Source of the DNA: Massilioclostridium coli
GTDB lineage: Bacteria > Bacillota > Clostridia > Oscillospirales > Ruminococcaceae
Reading direction: 5' to 3'
Length of the DNA stretch: 64,000 nt
NCBI RefSeq assembly: GCF_900095865.1
Contig: NZ_FMIZ01000006.1
Coordinates: 1-64,000, forward strand
Shown: one piece after another, positions 31,073 to 37,273 of the stretch
How positions within the stretch are numbered: position 1 is the first letter of the stretch
Layout: the number at the start of each line of letters is the position of its first letter
Made by a program: the position numbers and the translations under genes
Notes under the pieces: model-generated
Seen by the model: only the letters and a program-made list of their open reading frames with translations
The model's database searches: none
What the model was told of the DNA's origin: nothing

Positions 31073-31306
31073 CTATCGCTGAAATAATTCTGTGATTGGA
31101 ATATGTAGATAGTTACATATCCTATCCAATTCTTCAACGCTGAATTGTCCTGGATTCTTTCGCCTGGTATACATTGTTTTAACTGATATTCTGGCTGCGT
31201 TTGCAAGCCTGTCTATAGCAACCCCCTGTAGCTCAGCGTAATAATTGATTTTGGCAATTATTAGATTATCCCGCTGTTCTACCGGGGATTTTTTCAGTTT
31301 TGGCAC
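31073..31306 (-). CDS. XRE-family HTH regulator, first early gene
   Basis: A 77-residue helix-turn-helix protein: AELQGVAIDRLANAARISVK, TMYTRRKNPGQFSVEELDRI, CNYLHIPITELF. The start is GTG with AGGAGG about 7 nt upstream. It is the first gene of the leftward early operon, just downstream of an SOS-box-like sequence at 31350-31361. Confidence 0.82.
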   Translation of the reverse strand: MPKLKKSPVEQRDNLIIAKINYYAELQGVAIDRLANAARISVKTMYTRRKNPGQFSVEELDRICNYLHIPITELFQR

Positions 31307-31349
31307 AGGATCGCCTCCTTTATTAATTATCTATAAAAATTTTATTTTA

Positions 31350-31361
31350 GAACACATGTTC
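31350..31361. promoter_or_regulatory. SOS box-like site (LexA) upstream of the early operon
   Basis: GAACACATGTTC is a palindrome matching the core of the Gram-positive LexA consensus GAAC-RNRY-GTTC. It lies 44 bases before the first early gene, in the AT-rich intergenic region where the leftward promoter should be. It offers a direct link between DNA damage and prophage induction. The outer flanking bases (A and A) depart from the strict consensus. Confidence 0.5.
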
Positions 31362-31407
31362 ATAAATACTACATATTGAATTTACAAAATAGATATTACA
31401 CTATATA

Positions 31408-31436
31408 TTGATATTTAATATTTGTTGTGATATACC
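31408..31436 (+). promoter_or_regulatory. Possible promoter of the YjzC-like gene
   Basis: TTGATA (31408-31413), 17-base spacer, TATACC (31431-31436) on the plus strand. The -10 match is imperfect. The region is very AT-rich, so chance matches are likely; the best support is its placement upstream of a plus-strand gene with AAAGGAGG. Confidence 0.35.
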
Positions 31437-31471
31437 GAATTATATCTTATTATAGAAAGGAGGTAGTATGT

Positions 31472-31642
31472 ATTAATAACTTTCTGTACAAGCCGGGAGA
31501 GGATAATAAACCGGCAGGAGATTATATAGAAGTTGGTCCTAGAGGTGGTCAAGTCAATGATCCTAGAATCGTTAGTATTGATCCTGGCGATCGTTTACCA
31601 CCGACTTCTGAACCTAAACACAAATGGAAAAAGATTAATTAG
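31472..31642 (+). CDS. YjzC-like small protein
   Basis: About 56 residues with the YjzC pattern: YKPGEDNKPAGDYIEVGPRG, GGQVNDPRIVSIDPGDRLPP and a final KHKWKK. The start is uncertain. AAAGGAGG at 31456-31463 is followed at 5 nt by ATG-TAT-TAA, a two-codon frame; the coding frame offers ATT at 31472 with ideal spacing or a distant GTG at 31427 lacking a ribosome binding site. A rare ATT start or reinitiation is therefore implied, or an indel has damaged the start. Function of the family is unknown. It is a plus-strand accessory gene of the lysogeny region. Confidence 0.6.
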   Translation: MNNFLYKPGEDNKPAGDYIEVGPRGGQVNDPRIVSIDPGDRLPPTSEPKHKWKKIN

Positions 31643-31646
31643 CTTG

Positions 31647-31680
31647 AATAAGCCTATACTTTTTGTGTAGGCTTATTTTA
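31647..31680 (+). terminator. Terminator of the YjzC-like gene
   Basis: AATAAGCCTA pairs with TAGGCTTATT and is followed by a T-rich stretch (TTTATTTTTAA), five bases after the stop codon. A single-gene plus-strand transcript is implied. Confidence 0.75.
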
Positions 31681-31797
31681 TTTTTAATTTCTTTTTTGAA
31701 AAACAAAACACTTGTCCCAAAAAATTAATTTGTATCCAAGAAACGACAAATAATACTCCATCCTGTCTATATTTTGTTATATAGTGATGTATCATCT

Positions 31798-31992
31798 TTA
31801 TTCCTTCAAAAACAGGTCAGCGGAAACGTCTAAACACTTAATAATCTTTGCAAATTCTTCAACTCCAAGTTTCCGTTTTCCGTTCAACGATAGCGAAAGT
31901 TTATTAGCTGCTATACCTGTTTTTATGGCAACAGAGCGTTGGCTAATATCATGTTTTACTAAATAGAGTTTGATATTTTTCTCTATTTCCAT
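31798..31992 (-). CDS. XRE-family HTH regulator, small
   Basis: A 64-residue helix-turn-helix protein: LYLVKHDISQRSVAIKTGIA, ANKLSLSLNGKRKLGVEEFA, KIIKCLDVSADLFL. The ATG at 31990-31992 follows GGAGGTGGTGAA, giving it over the longer frame. It is a monocistronic-looking minus-strand gene facing the YjzC-like gene. It probably belongs to the immunity circuit. Confidence 0.8.
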   Translation of the reverse strand: MEIEKNIKLYLVKHDISQRSVAIKTGIAANKLSLSLNGKRKLGVEEFAKIIKCLDVSADLFLKE

Positions 31993-32093
31993 TTCACCAC
32001 CTCCTGCACTGGTTTGTCTTGCTTTTTTACAAAACATTTCCTATACTATAATTATTGATTGACGTTTAATTATTTTGAAAGGAATGATTTTTA

Positions 32094-32354
32094 GTGCTTT
32101 ATAACCCAATACATCTTCAGTTTCCTGAAATTGAAATGCCGGAACCATGTGAATATGAAGATACGTATTTCAAAGATATGGCAGATGATATAAAGAATAC
32201 TCAAGAAGAAACGAATAAAATCATAAGCCAACTTGTTGAAGATAGTAAAAAGACAGATGCTATTAATAGAAAAATCGCTATTGCCACTTTAGTGATTTCT
32301 ATTCTTACTTTAATCGCCACTATTGTAGGAATTATTGTATCTATCCTTCAATAA
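32094..32354 (+). CDS. Tail-anchored small membrane protein of the immunity region
   Basis: An 86-residue protein, acidic N-terminal half with a coiled-coil stretch (ADDIKNTQEETNKIISQLVE) and a C-terminal membrane segment (IAIATLVISILTLIATIVGI). The start is GTG at 32094 with AAAGGA about 10 nt away. A promoter TTGCTT-17-TATACT lies about 60 bases upstream. Its place next to repressor genes suggests superinfection exclusion, but this is inferred from position only. Confidence 0.6.
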   Translation: MLYNPIHLQFPEIEMPEPCEYEDTYFKDMADDIKNTQEETNKIISQLVEDSKKTDAINRKIAIATLVISILTLIATIVGIIVSILQ

Positions 32355-32477
32355 CTCTTTTAACATATCGTTCTGTATCTTAGCGTTTGCCACTAAGTAA
32401 TCTAATTGGCTTCTCATTCTATTAAAGGCTTCATCCAACTTTTCCGGTGAAGTCTTTTTTTGTTCCCGTTCTTTCAC
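32310..32477 (-). CDS. Small helical phage protein
   Basis: A 55-residue frame starting GTG (32475-32477) behind AGGAGG at 6 nt: VKEREQKKTSPEKLDEAFNR and MRSQLDYLVANAKIQ. Predicted to be a short coiled coil. Its 3' end overlaps 45 bases of the convergent membrane-protein gene, so both ends share DNA on opposite strands. The family is unknown. Confidence 0.5.
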   Translation of the reverse strand: MKEREQKKTSPEKLDEAFNRMRSQLDYLVANAKIQNDMLKELLKDRYNNSYNSGD

Positions 32478-32497
32478 CTCGCACCTCCTATAAAATG

Positions 32498-32668
32498 TTA
32501 TAGTTCTAATTTTGTTTCATACAGTTGATTTTCGGCGTATTTAAGAATATCCAAAATTGATGCAATATTTTGAAATTTATCGGGACATGCCCTTTTTATC
32601 GTTTTAAGAACTTCTAGGGCTATCTCCCTTTTTTCATTTTCTTCTCTTGGAGTAGTTATCATTTTCAC
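32498..32668 (-). CDS. Small helical phage protein
   Basis: A 56-residue frame starting GTG (32666-32668) behind AGGAGG at 5 nt: VKMITTPREENEKREIALEV, LKTIKRACPDKFQNIASILD. An ATG two codons later is also possible. It is part of a minus-strand trio of micro-genes led by the promoter at 32893-32921. The function is unknown. Confidence 0.55.
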   Translation of the reverse strand: MKMITTPREENEKREIALEVLKTIKRACPDKFQNIASILDILKYAENQLYETKLEL

Positions 32669-32677
32669 TGCTACCTC

Positions 32678-32860
32678 CTAGGCTGGTTTTGTTGTTATCA
32701 TTGCCAGACAGTCCTCAAAGCCTTTTATATAGTTTAGTGCTTCTTTTTCTCCTTCATCCTCAATTTTTATAAGGCTTTTTACCAGTTTTTCTGTTCGTTC
32801 TAATTTTTGTGGGTCAACGAACAGTTCAATGTTTGTTTTTCGCTTCGCACTTTTTCCCAT
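32678..32860 (-). CDS. Small phage protein, first gene after the leftward immunity promoter
   Basis: A 60-residue charged helical protein (MGKSAKRKTNIELFVDPQKL; LNYIKGFEDCLAMITTK). The ATG at 32858-32860 is preceded by AAAGGAGGTG at 9 nt. It is transcribed from a near-consensus promoter divergent from the repressor gene, the position of a cro-type gene, but it shows no helix-turn-helix. Confidence 0.55.
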   Translation of the reverse strand: MGKSAKRKTNIELFVDPQKLERTEKLVKSLIKIEDEGEKEALNYIKGFEDCLAMITTKPA

Positions 32861-32892
32861 TGTTTTCACCTCCTTTGTTATATCCTAGATAT

Positions 32893-32921
32893 ATAATATC
32901 ATGTCTAAGAACTGATGTCAA
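32893..32921 (-). promoter_or_regulatory. Leftward immunity-region promoter
   Basis: On the minus strand TTGACA (32916-32921), 17-base spacer, TATTAT (32893-32898). It drives the three micro-genes at 32310-32860. The sequence ATGTC occurs three times nearby (ATGTCTAAG, ATGTCAAGC, ATGTCTGGG), a possible operator series for the divergent repressor. Confidence 0.75.
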
Positions 32922-32951
32922 GCCGTTTTTTATGTCTGGGAAATATTTTTC

Positions 32952-32980
32952 TTGACTTTATTATTTTGATATGATTTAAT
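32952..32980 (+). promoter_or_regulatory. Promoter of the repressor gene
   Basis: TTGACT (32952-32957), 17-base spacer, TTTAAT (32975-32980). It faces away from the leftward promoter 30 bases away, the standard cI/cro-type divergent layout. Confidence 0.65.
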
Positions 32981-33004
32981 AAATGTAAAAGGAGGCGTGT
33001 TTAT

Positions 33005-33427
33005 TTGGAAACAATTAATCAAAGAATCGCTAAATGTATAGAAGAAAGTGGATTAACTAAAACAGCTTTTGCAGACAAGATTAATGTTTCACAATCTTTT
33101 ATATCTAATTTATGCTTAGGGAAAAAAATCCCTAGCGATCGTACCATAGCGGATATTTGCCGCGAATTTAATATTAATGAAAACTGGCTTAGAACTGGAG
33201 AAGGAGAAATGCGCATCCAATTAACAGAAAATGCCCAGTTTGATTTGGTGTGCCAAGAATTAAAATTCTCTGGCAAGCATGAAATAATTAAACAAATCTT
33301 AATGGTCTATTGGGATTTGCCGGACGATAAAAAAGATATCGTTGATAAATTAGTTGAGGATATCGCAGAAAAAATCGTAAAAGGAAAGCAACAAAAAAGC
33401 CCGAGTAAAAACTCGGGCAGTAAGTAA
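33005..33427 (+). CDS. CI-like HTH repressor without peptidase domain
   Basis: A 140-residue regulator. Residues 5-65 are an XRE helix-turn-helix (IAKCIEESGLTKTAFADKIN, VSQSFISNLCLGKKIPSD, RTIADICREFNINENWLRTG). The C-terminal part is helical and short (KHEIIKQILMVYWDLPDDKK), with no LexA-type autoprotease residues, so release probably depends on the antirepressor or another protein. The start is TTG with AGGAGG 9 nt upstream. A hairpin (GCCCGAG/CTCGGGC) lies within its last codons. Confidence 0.85.
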   Translation: METINQRIAKCIEESGLTKTAFADKINVSQSFISNLCLGKKIPSDRTIADICREFNINENWLRTGEGEMRIQLTENAQFDLVCQELKFSGKHEIIKQILMVYWDLPDDKKDIVDKLVEDIAEKIVKGKQQKSPSKNSGSK

Positions 33428-33431
33428 ACAA

Positions 33432-33569
33432 TTATTTGTATTTATGATAAGCCTTTTCAAATTGAATTACTGTTGTAAGCAATTCTTTGAGAAATTTTTT
33501 ATCATTACAATTACGATTGATAATTGTCTTAATTTGTTTTATAATTCCTCTACACTTATTTTTTTGCAT
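33432..33569 (-). CDS. Putative 45-residue phage protein
   Basis: A minus-strand frame convergent with the repressor gene: MQKNKCRGIIKQIKTIINRN then LKELLTTVIQFEKAYHKY. AAAGGA lies 9 nt before the ATG. It is lysine-rich and helical. The ribosome binding site argues for it; no similarity is recognised. Confidence 0.45.
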   Translation of the reverse strand: MQKNKCRGIIKQIKTIINRNCNDKKFLKELLTTVIQFEKAYHKYK

Positions 33570-33832
33570 AACTTTAAATCCTTTCTGCTATCAGTACCAA
33601 CGGCTTTTATTTGTTAGTAGCAAAAGGATATCCTTGCATACTAAGCATACCATTTTTTAACAGGCTATACAATACACATTACTACCAAAATTCTACATGA
33701 TTTTATTTTTTATGCCATTTTGTTAATGTCAAACAATTTATATCAGATTAAAACAGAAAAATAAAATTTTATTTCTTTTTTTCGTATTAATTATGGATGG
33801 ACTTATTTTCCTGTAAATGATACAATTATTAC

Positions 33833-33853
33833 GTCAAATAGCCTATATTTGAC
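33833..33853. promoter_or_regulatory. Operator-like inverted repeat before the membrane-protein operon
   Basis: GTCAAATA (33833-33840) and TATTTGAC (33846-33853) are perfect inverted arms around 5 bases. They lie after a weak promoter (TGGACT-17-TACAAT, -10 near 33820) and just before the AAAAGGAG of the gene at 33881. From 33570 to 33880 I see no gene, only this regulatory region. Confidence 0.5.
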
Positions 33854-33880
33854 ATAATTATTTTAAAAGGAGAATAATTT

Positions 33881-34678
33881 ATGAGTGAAAACAGTAGTAA
33901 AAAGTGGTATAGCAGTTTATGGTTTACAATCATTTGGCTAATTATTTTCCCACCGGTGGGCATTATCTTACTTTGGGTATTCCAAAAACAACTAACGCCA
34001 TTAGTAAAAGGGATTCTTACAGCCGCTTCCGCAATTTGGTTAATTATTGCAATCGCTATTGGAGGTTCACAAGGCGACACCAATCAAACAGACGTTTCTA
34101 GCTCTAGTTCTATTTCCTCTAGCAGCCAAGTAAGTTCAGAGGTTTCATCTGAACCAGCATCTTCTACCCCATCTTCTGAACCCGCTTCCAGTACTAGCGA
34201 ACCAGAAACAACATCCTACAAAGCCGGAACATATAAAATCGGCGTTGATATGCCGGCAGGTGAATATGTAATTACCGCAACTAGCGATTTTTCAACGTCC
34301 TATATGGAAATTGCTTCTGATTCCAATGGCACATTAGATTCTATTGTGGCGAATGATAACTATAAAAATAGAATCTATGTAACTGTTTCTGATGGACAGT
34401 ATTTTAAATTCCAAGGGACAGCAACACCAGCGGCAGAAACACCCGCTTATACAGGAGCCTACGAAGAAGGCATGTATTTGGTTGGAAAAGATATTCCAGC
34501 AGGTGAATATAAAATATCCCCTATTAAAGAGGGAGATACCGCATACTTCGAGGTTGATTCTGATTCGCTTCATGTTTTAGATTCTATTATTACCAATGAA
34601 AACGTTGAAGGCAGCGTTTATCAAACTCTTACCGATGGCCAATATATTAAATTAAGTGGTACTAAAATAGAACAATAA
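33881..34678 (+). CDS. Membrane-anchored surface protein with two GxYxVGxDIPAGEY modules
   Basis: A 265-residue protein. Two membrane segments (about residues 12-32 and 42-62) are followed by a Ser/Pro/Glu-rich linker (70-110) and two copies of an extracellular beta module: YKAGTYKIGVDMPAGEYVIT (about 112) and YEEGMYLVGKDIPAGEYKIS (about 190), each ending in a DGQY(F/I)K element. Such modules are common on Firmicute exported proteins. It forms an operon with the next gene, likely lysogenic conversion. The exact function is not known. Confidence 0.72.
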   Translation: MSENSSKKWYSSLWFTIIWLIIFPPVGIILLWVFQKQLTPLVKGILTAASAIWLIIAIAIGGSQGDTNQTDVSSSSSISSSSQVSSEVSSEPASSTPSSEPASSTSEPETTSYKAGTYKIGVDMPAGEYVITATSDFSTSYMEIASDSNGTLDSIVANDNYKNRIYVTVSDGQYFKFQGTATPAAETPAYTGAYEEGMYLVGKDIPAGEYKISPIKEGDTAYFEVDSDSLHVLDSIITNENVEGSVYQTLTDGQYIKLSGTKIEQ

Positions 34679-34691
34679 GGAGATAACAAAA

Positions 34692-34904
34692 ATGACATGC
34701 CCAAAATGTAATAGTGAAAATGTTCAGGTTCAAGCTGTATCAGAAATGAAAAGTCGTGGTTGCTTTACTGTATTGTTGTATATTATTTTGCTTTGTATTC
34801 CTATTATTGGATGGATTGCGTTGTTTATGTTACTAAAAGGTCGTAAATCCAAAACAGTTCAATATGCTGTATGCCAAAACTGTGGGCATAAATGGAAGGT
34901 GTAA
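34692..34904 (+). CDS. Zinc-ribbon membrane protein
   Basis: A 70-residue protein, N-terminal CPKCNSENV and C-terminal CQNCGHKWKV forming a zinc ribbon whose halves are separated by a hydrophobic segment (GCFTVLLYIILLCIPIIGWI). AGGAGA is 8 nt upstream, 13 bases after the preceding stop, so both are one operon. It may be a partner of the upstream surface protein. Confidence 0.7.
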   Translation: MTCPKCNSENVQVQAVSEMKSRGCFTVLLYIILLCIPIIGWIALFMLLKGRKSKTVQYAVCQNCGHKWKV

Positions 34905-34913
34905 TAAGTATTC

Positions 34914-34947
34914 AACCCGCTTGATAAATTGTAATCAGGCGGGTTTT
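34914..34947 (+). terminator. Terminator of the membrane-protein operon
   Basis: AACCCGC (34914-34920) pairs with GCGGGTT (34939-34945), extended by TTGAT/ATCA, and is followed by TTTTATGAT. Confidence 0.75.
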
Positions 34948-34969
34948 ATGATAACTATACATTAAAAGT

Positions 34970-35075
34970 AGAGGACGGAACGGGCAGCCGTCGCCCATTG
35001 TTAGGAGATGTGGGAGTGTCGCCCCGCCTGCTGTACCATTTTGCCAACGCCGACAAAATGGTATAGATTAAAGCA
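34970..35075 (+). promoter_or_regulatory. Possible structured leader RNA
   Basis: A GC-rich island in an AT-rich region with no open frame that fits. GACGG/CCGTC and a perfect 10-bp hairpin, TACCATTTTG (35034-35043) with CAAAATGGTA (35054-35063), are visible, ending about 25 bases before the ribosome binding site of the next gene. No known riboswitch class is recognised. Confidence 0.35.
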
Positions 35076-35097
35076 AATAAATAGAAAGAGGATAAAT

Positions 35098-35490
35098 ATG
35101 AATATCATAAAATATAATGATGTATTATCAGTAGAAGAAGCGATAAAGCAAGATGAGCCATTGATGGCGGTAATTTCATTTGACGGGGAAGAAGCAGTGG
35201 TTTCCCACATTGACGAAGCAATGGAACACCATATTCTGCTAGAAAAAGCTGGATTGGATAGCCGAAATATTGATAAGTATTTCCGTATTATCTTTGATAA
35301 AGAGGGATGTGACTGGACTTTTATTTGTCCATCTGATTACCGCAATATCAAGGACAGACAAAAAAGGATTATGGCTTTCTATAAGGATGGATTTACCGCA
35401 ATCGCTGATTTCCTTTCCCAGATGGGCTATTTTGTAGATATCAAGATACCGCAACGGTATAGACGACATTTTCAGGCTATGGGAGAGTAA
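35098..35490 (+). CDS. Phage protein of unknown function near the integrase
   Basis: A 130-residue protein from the ATG at 35098, preceded by AGAGGA; the frame extends upstream to 35008 without a ribosome binding site. It is acidic at the N-terminus (NIIKYNDVLSVEEAIKQDEP; VISFDGEEAVVSHIDEAMEH) and basic at the end (KIPQRYRRHFQAMGE). Similar proteins sit beside integrases in Clostridia prophages. No domain is recognised. Confidence 0.6.
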   Translation: MNIIKYNDVLSVEEAIKQDEPLMAVISFDGEEAVVSHIDEAMEHHILLEKAGLDSRNIDKYFRIIFDKEGCDWTFICPSDYRNIKDRQKRIMAFYKDGFTAIADFLSQMGYFVDIKIPQRYRRHFQAMGE

Positions 35491-35497
35491 TAAAAAA

Positions 35498-35523
35498 CCG
35501 CCCAGCGCTGCAACACTGGACGG
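35498..35523 (-). terminator. Leftward terminator before the integrase
   Basis: CCGCCCAG (35498-35505) pairs with CTGGACGG (35516-35523) with one mismatch; the T run (six) is on the minus strand only. No minus-strand gene lies to its right within the prophage, so it may block antisense transcription entering from the chromosome or from an excised circle. A weaker inverted repeat ATATCA/TGATAT follows at about 35565-35580. Confidence 0.5.
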
Positions 35524-35604
35524 AAAAACAATAAATAACAAAGAAGTTTGTACTTTGCTTATTATATCATATTCTGATATGACAAGCAATAGAAAGGATA
35601 AGAA

Positions 35605-36663
35605 ATGGCTAACGCTAAAAAGCTGCCTAGCGGAAGTTGGAGGGTGCAAGTATACGCTGGAAAAGATGCGTCCGGAAAAAGAATGTATCAATCATTTACA
35701 GCACCTACTAAAAAAGAAGCTGAATTTTTGGCAGCTGAATATATTTATAAAAGAAAAAATACAACCAGAGAAAAACTTACTTTTCAAGAAGCAAGTGACC
35801 AATATATAGAAAATCGACAGAACATCTTATCACCATCTACCATTAGATGCTATAGGATTATACAACGAAATTCTGTTCCTAATTTATTAAATATCAAAAT
35901 TGATAGATTGGCTGACGGCTTTCTGATTCAGCAGCAAATGAACGAGAATGCCAAAAGATATTCTGCGAAAAGCTTAAGAAATCAATTGGGTTTTATTACA
36001 GCAGTAATGGGATTTTTTAAATACCATATTAGTGATATTGCAATTAAGCCAAAAGAAAACCACAGTATCCTGGTGCCTACTAAAAACGATGCTGAAAAGA
36101 TTATGCAATTATTAAAAGAAGCACCTGATATTGAATGTCAGGCGTTGCTAGCCATTACTTGCAGTTTACGTCAAAGCGAAATAGCGGCGATTACTCCGGC
36201 AGATATAAAAGGGGAGTTGTTAAGTGTACATGGGGCCAGGATACCAGATGAACATAATAAGCTGGTATACAAAGAAACCAATAAATCAGATGCAGGATGG
36301 CGTTCGGTATTAATGCCAGAATATTTGGCAAAAAGAATGGGAGAGCTATGCGCCAGCAAACAGTCCAATGATTGGGTATTTGATACGACACCCTCGCAAG
36401 TTTTGCGTAAGTTTAAGAGATTGCTTATATCTCATGATATGCCACCGTATACAATGCACTCTTTACGCCATTGTTTTGCTGCTATTATGCATGCTCGCAA
36501 TGTACCAGATAAATACATCATGGAAATGGGCGGCTGGTCTAGTGATAACGTGATGAAAAAAGTGTATCAATACACCTTCGAGGATGAGACAAACAGAGCA
36601 AAACAACAGGTCAATCAATATTTTGATAACTTGATTTCTGATGATTCTGAAAAGCAAAATTGA
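35605..36663 (+). CDS. int: Tyrosine integrase
   Basis: A 352-residue site-specific recombinase that inserts and excises the prophage. An N-terminal AP2-like arm-binding domain (KKLPSGSWRVQVYAGKDASG), a SAM-like core-binding domain (about 60-160) and the catalytic domain follow. Active-site residues: Arg in ITCSLRQSEIAAIT, His-x-x-Arg in MHSLRHCFAAIMHA, the GGWSS motif and Tyr in VMKKVYQYTFED. The attachment site lies 75 bases after the gene. Confidence 0.96.
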   Translation: MANAKKLPSGSWRVQVYAGKDASGKRMYQSFTAPTKKEAEFLAAEYIYKRKNTTREKLTFQEASDQYIENRQNILSPSTIRCYRIIQRNSVPNLLNIKIDRLADGFLIQQQMNENAKRYSAKSLRNQLGFITAVMGFFKYHISDIAIKPKENHSILVPTKNDAEKIMQLLKEAPDIECQALLAITCSLRQSEIAAITPADIKGELLSVHGARIPDEHNKLVYKETNKSDAGWRSVLMPEYLAKRMGELCASKQSNDWVFDTTPSQVLRKFKRLLISHDMPPYTMHSLRHCFAAIMHARNVPDKYIMEMGGWSSDNVMKKVYQYTFEDETNRAKQQVNQYFDNLISDDSEKQN

Positions 36664-36737
36664 TACTATGCAACACGAAATACAACACAAACAAAAATAA
36701 ACCCTTTATTTTAGGCACTTTATAGATGTTTTATGAA

Positions 36738-36762
36738 GGTTCGAGTCCCTCCTTCTCCGCCA
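36738..36762 (+). other. attR: 3' end of a tRNA-Ser gene
   Basis: GGTTCGAGTCCCTCCTTC plus TCCGCCA is the end of a tRNA-Ser (T loop, acceptor 3' strand CTTCTCC, discriminator G, CCA). No tRNA body precedes it; the bases to its left are phage sequence. The full tRNA-Ser should therefore lie at attL, outside the window. The prophage restores the tRNA 3' end on integration, the usual strategy. Confidence 0.85.
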
Positions 36763-36765
36763 AAC

Positions 36766-36803
36766 AATAATGGGCACTGCTTCATGAAGCAGTGCCCATT
36801 ATT
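36766..36803 (+). terminator. Long perfect palindrome after attR, terminator of the original tRNA-Ser
   Basis: A 38-base perfectly self-complementary sequence centred on TTCATGAA, with arms AATAATGGGCACTGC. In RNA it forms a hairpin of about 17 bp with a CATG loop, four bases after the tRNA CCA. No long T run follows. It probably ended the tRNA-Ser transcript before the phage split them. Confidence 0.65.
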
Positions 36804-36828
36804 CAAAATTTACTTAGGAGAGATCTGT

Positions 36829-37020
36829 ATGCCAGACTATAAGGCTATGTATTATCACTTGGCAGGGCGCATGGCGACTGCTATTGATGCGCTGGAAGCT
36901 ACCACCAATGCGTTGGTTGACATTACTGAAAAGCTGAAACTGGCGCAACAGAGTACAGAGGAAATGTTTATTTCCAGTCCTGATGACAATGAGGATTCTC
37001 TGGACAACATTTCAGAATAA
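36829..37020 (+). CDS. Small host protein of unknown function
   Basis: A 63-residue protein starting MPDYKAMYYHLAGRMATAID, helical, with an acidic end (SSPDDNEDSLDNISE). TAGGAGAG precedes the ATG. It is the first gene on the chromosomal side of attR. It may be a host gene or a relic of an earlier element at the same tRNA. Similar short proteins are common in Clostridia, but no function is known. Confidence 0.6.
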   Translation: MPDYKAMYYHLAGRMATAIDALEATTNALVDITEKLKLAQQSTEEMFISSPDDNEDSLDNISE

Positions 37021-37186
37021 GAACCGCAATCCGCAAATTCCATAAGCGGCAGCTGTAGTGACGGGATATTACACGTCAACATGAGTTGCACTCGCTTGTA
37101 ACGCATGCACAACGGGTTTTTCTATTTTGAAGTTTTGTATGCGCATTTGCGGTGGATATCTATTTCGTAACAGTCAGACTAAAGCG

Positions 37187-37230
37187 AACAACCCTTAAGC
37201 TATAGTGGTTTGAGGGTTGTTCTGTTTTTT
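37187..37230 (+). terminator. Intrinsic terminator
   Basis: AACAACCCT (37187-37195) pairs with AGGGTTGTT (37213-37221), followed by CTGTTTTTT. It would end the transcript of the 63-residue gene. Between 37021 and 37273 I see no gene, only this hairpin and a weak CCGCAAAT/ATTTGCGG repeat. Confidence 0.65.
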
Positions 37231-37273
37231 CTAAATAAAAAATATTTTGTGCAAATAATTTTGGAGGTGTTCA

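Noticed and set aside
1..36762. Search for a diversity-generating retroelement linked to the tail fibre genes
   Set aside because: No reverse transcriptase gene or template/variable repeat pair is visible; fibre variation, if any, would come from the collagen-like repeats.
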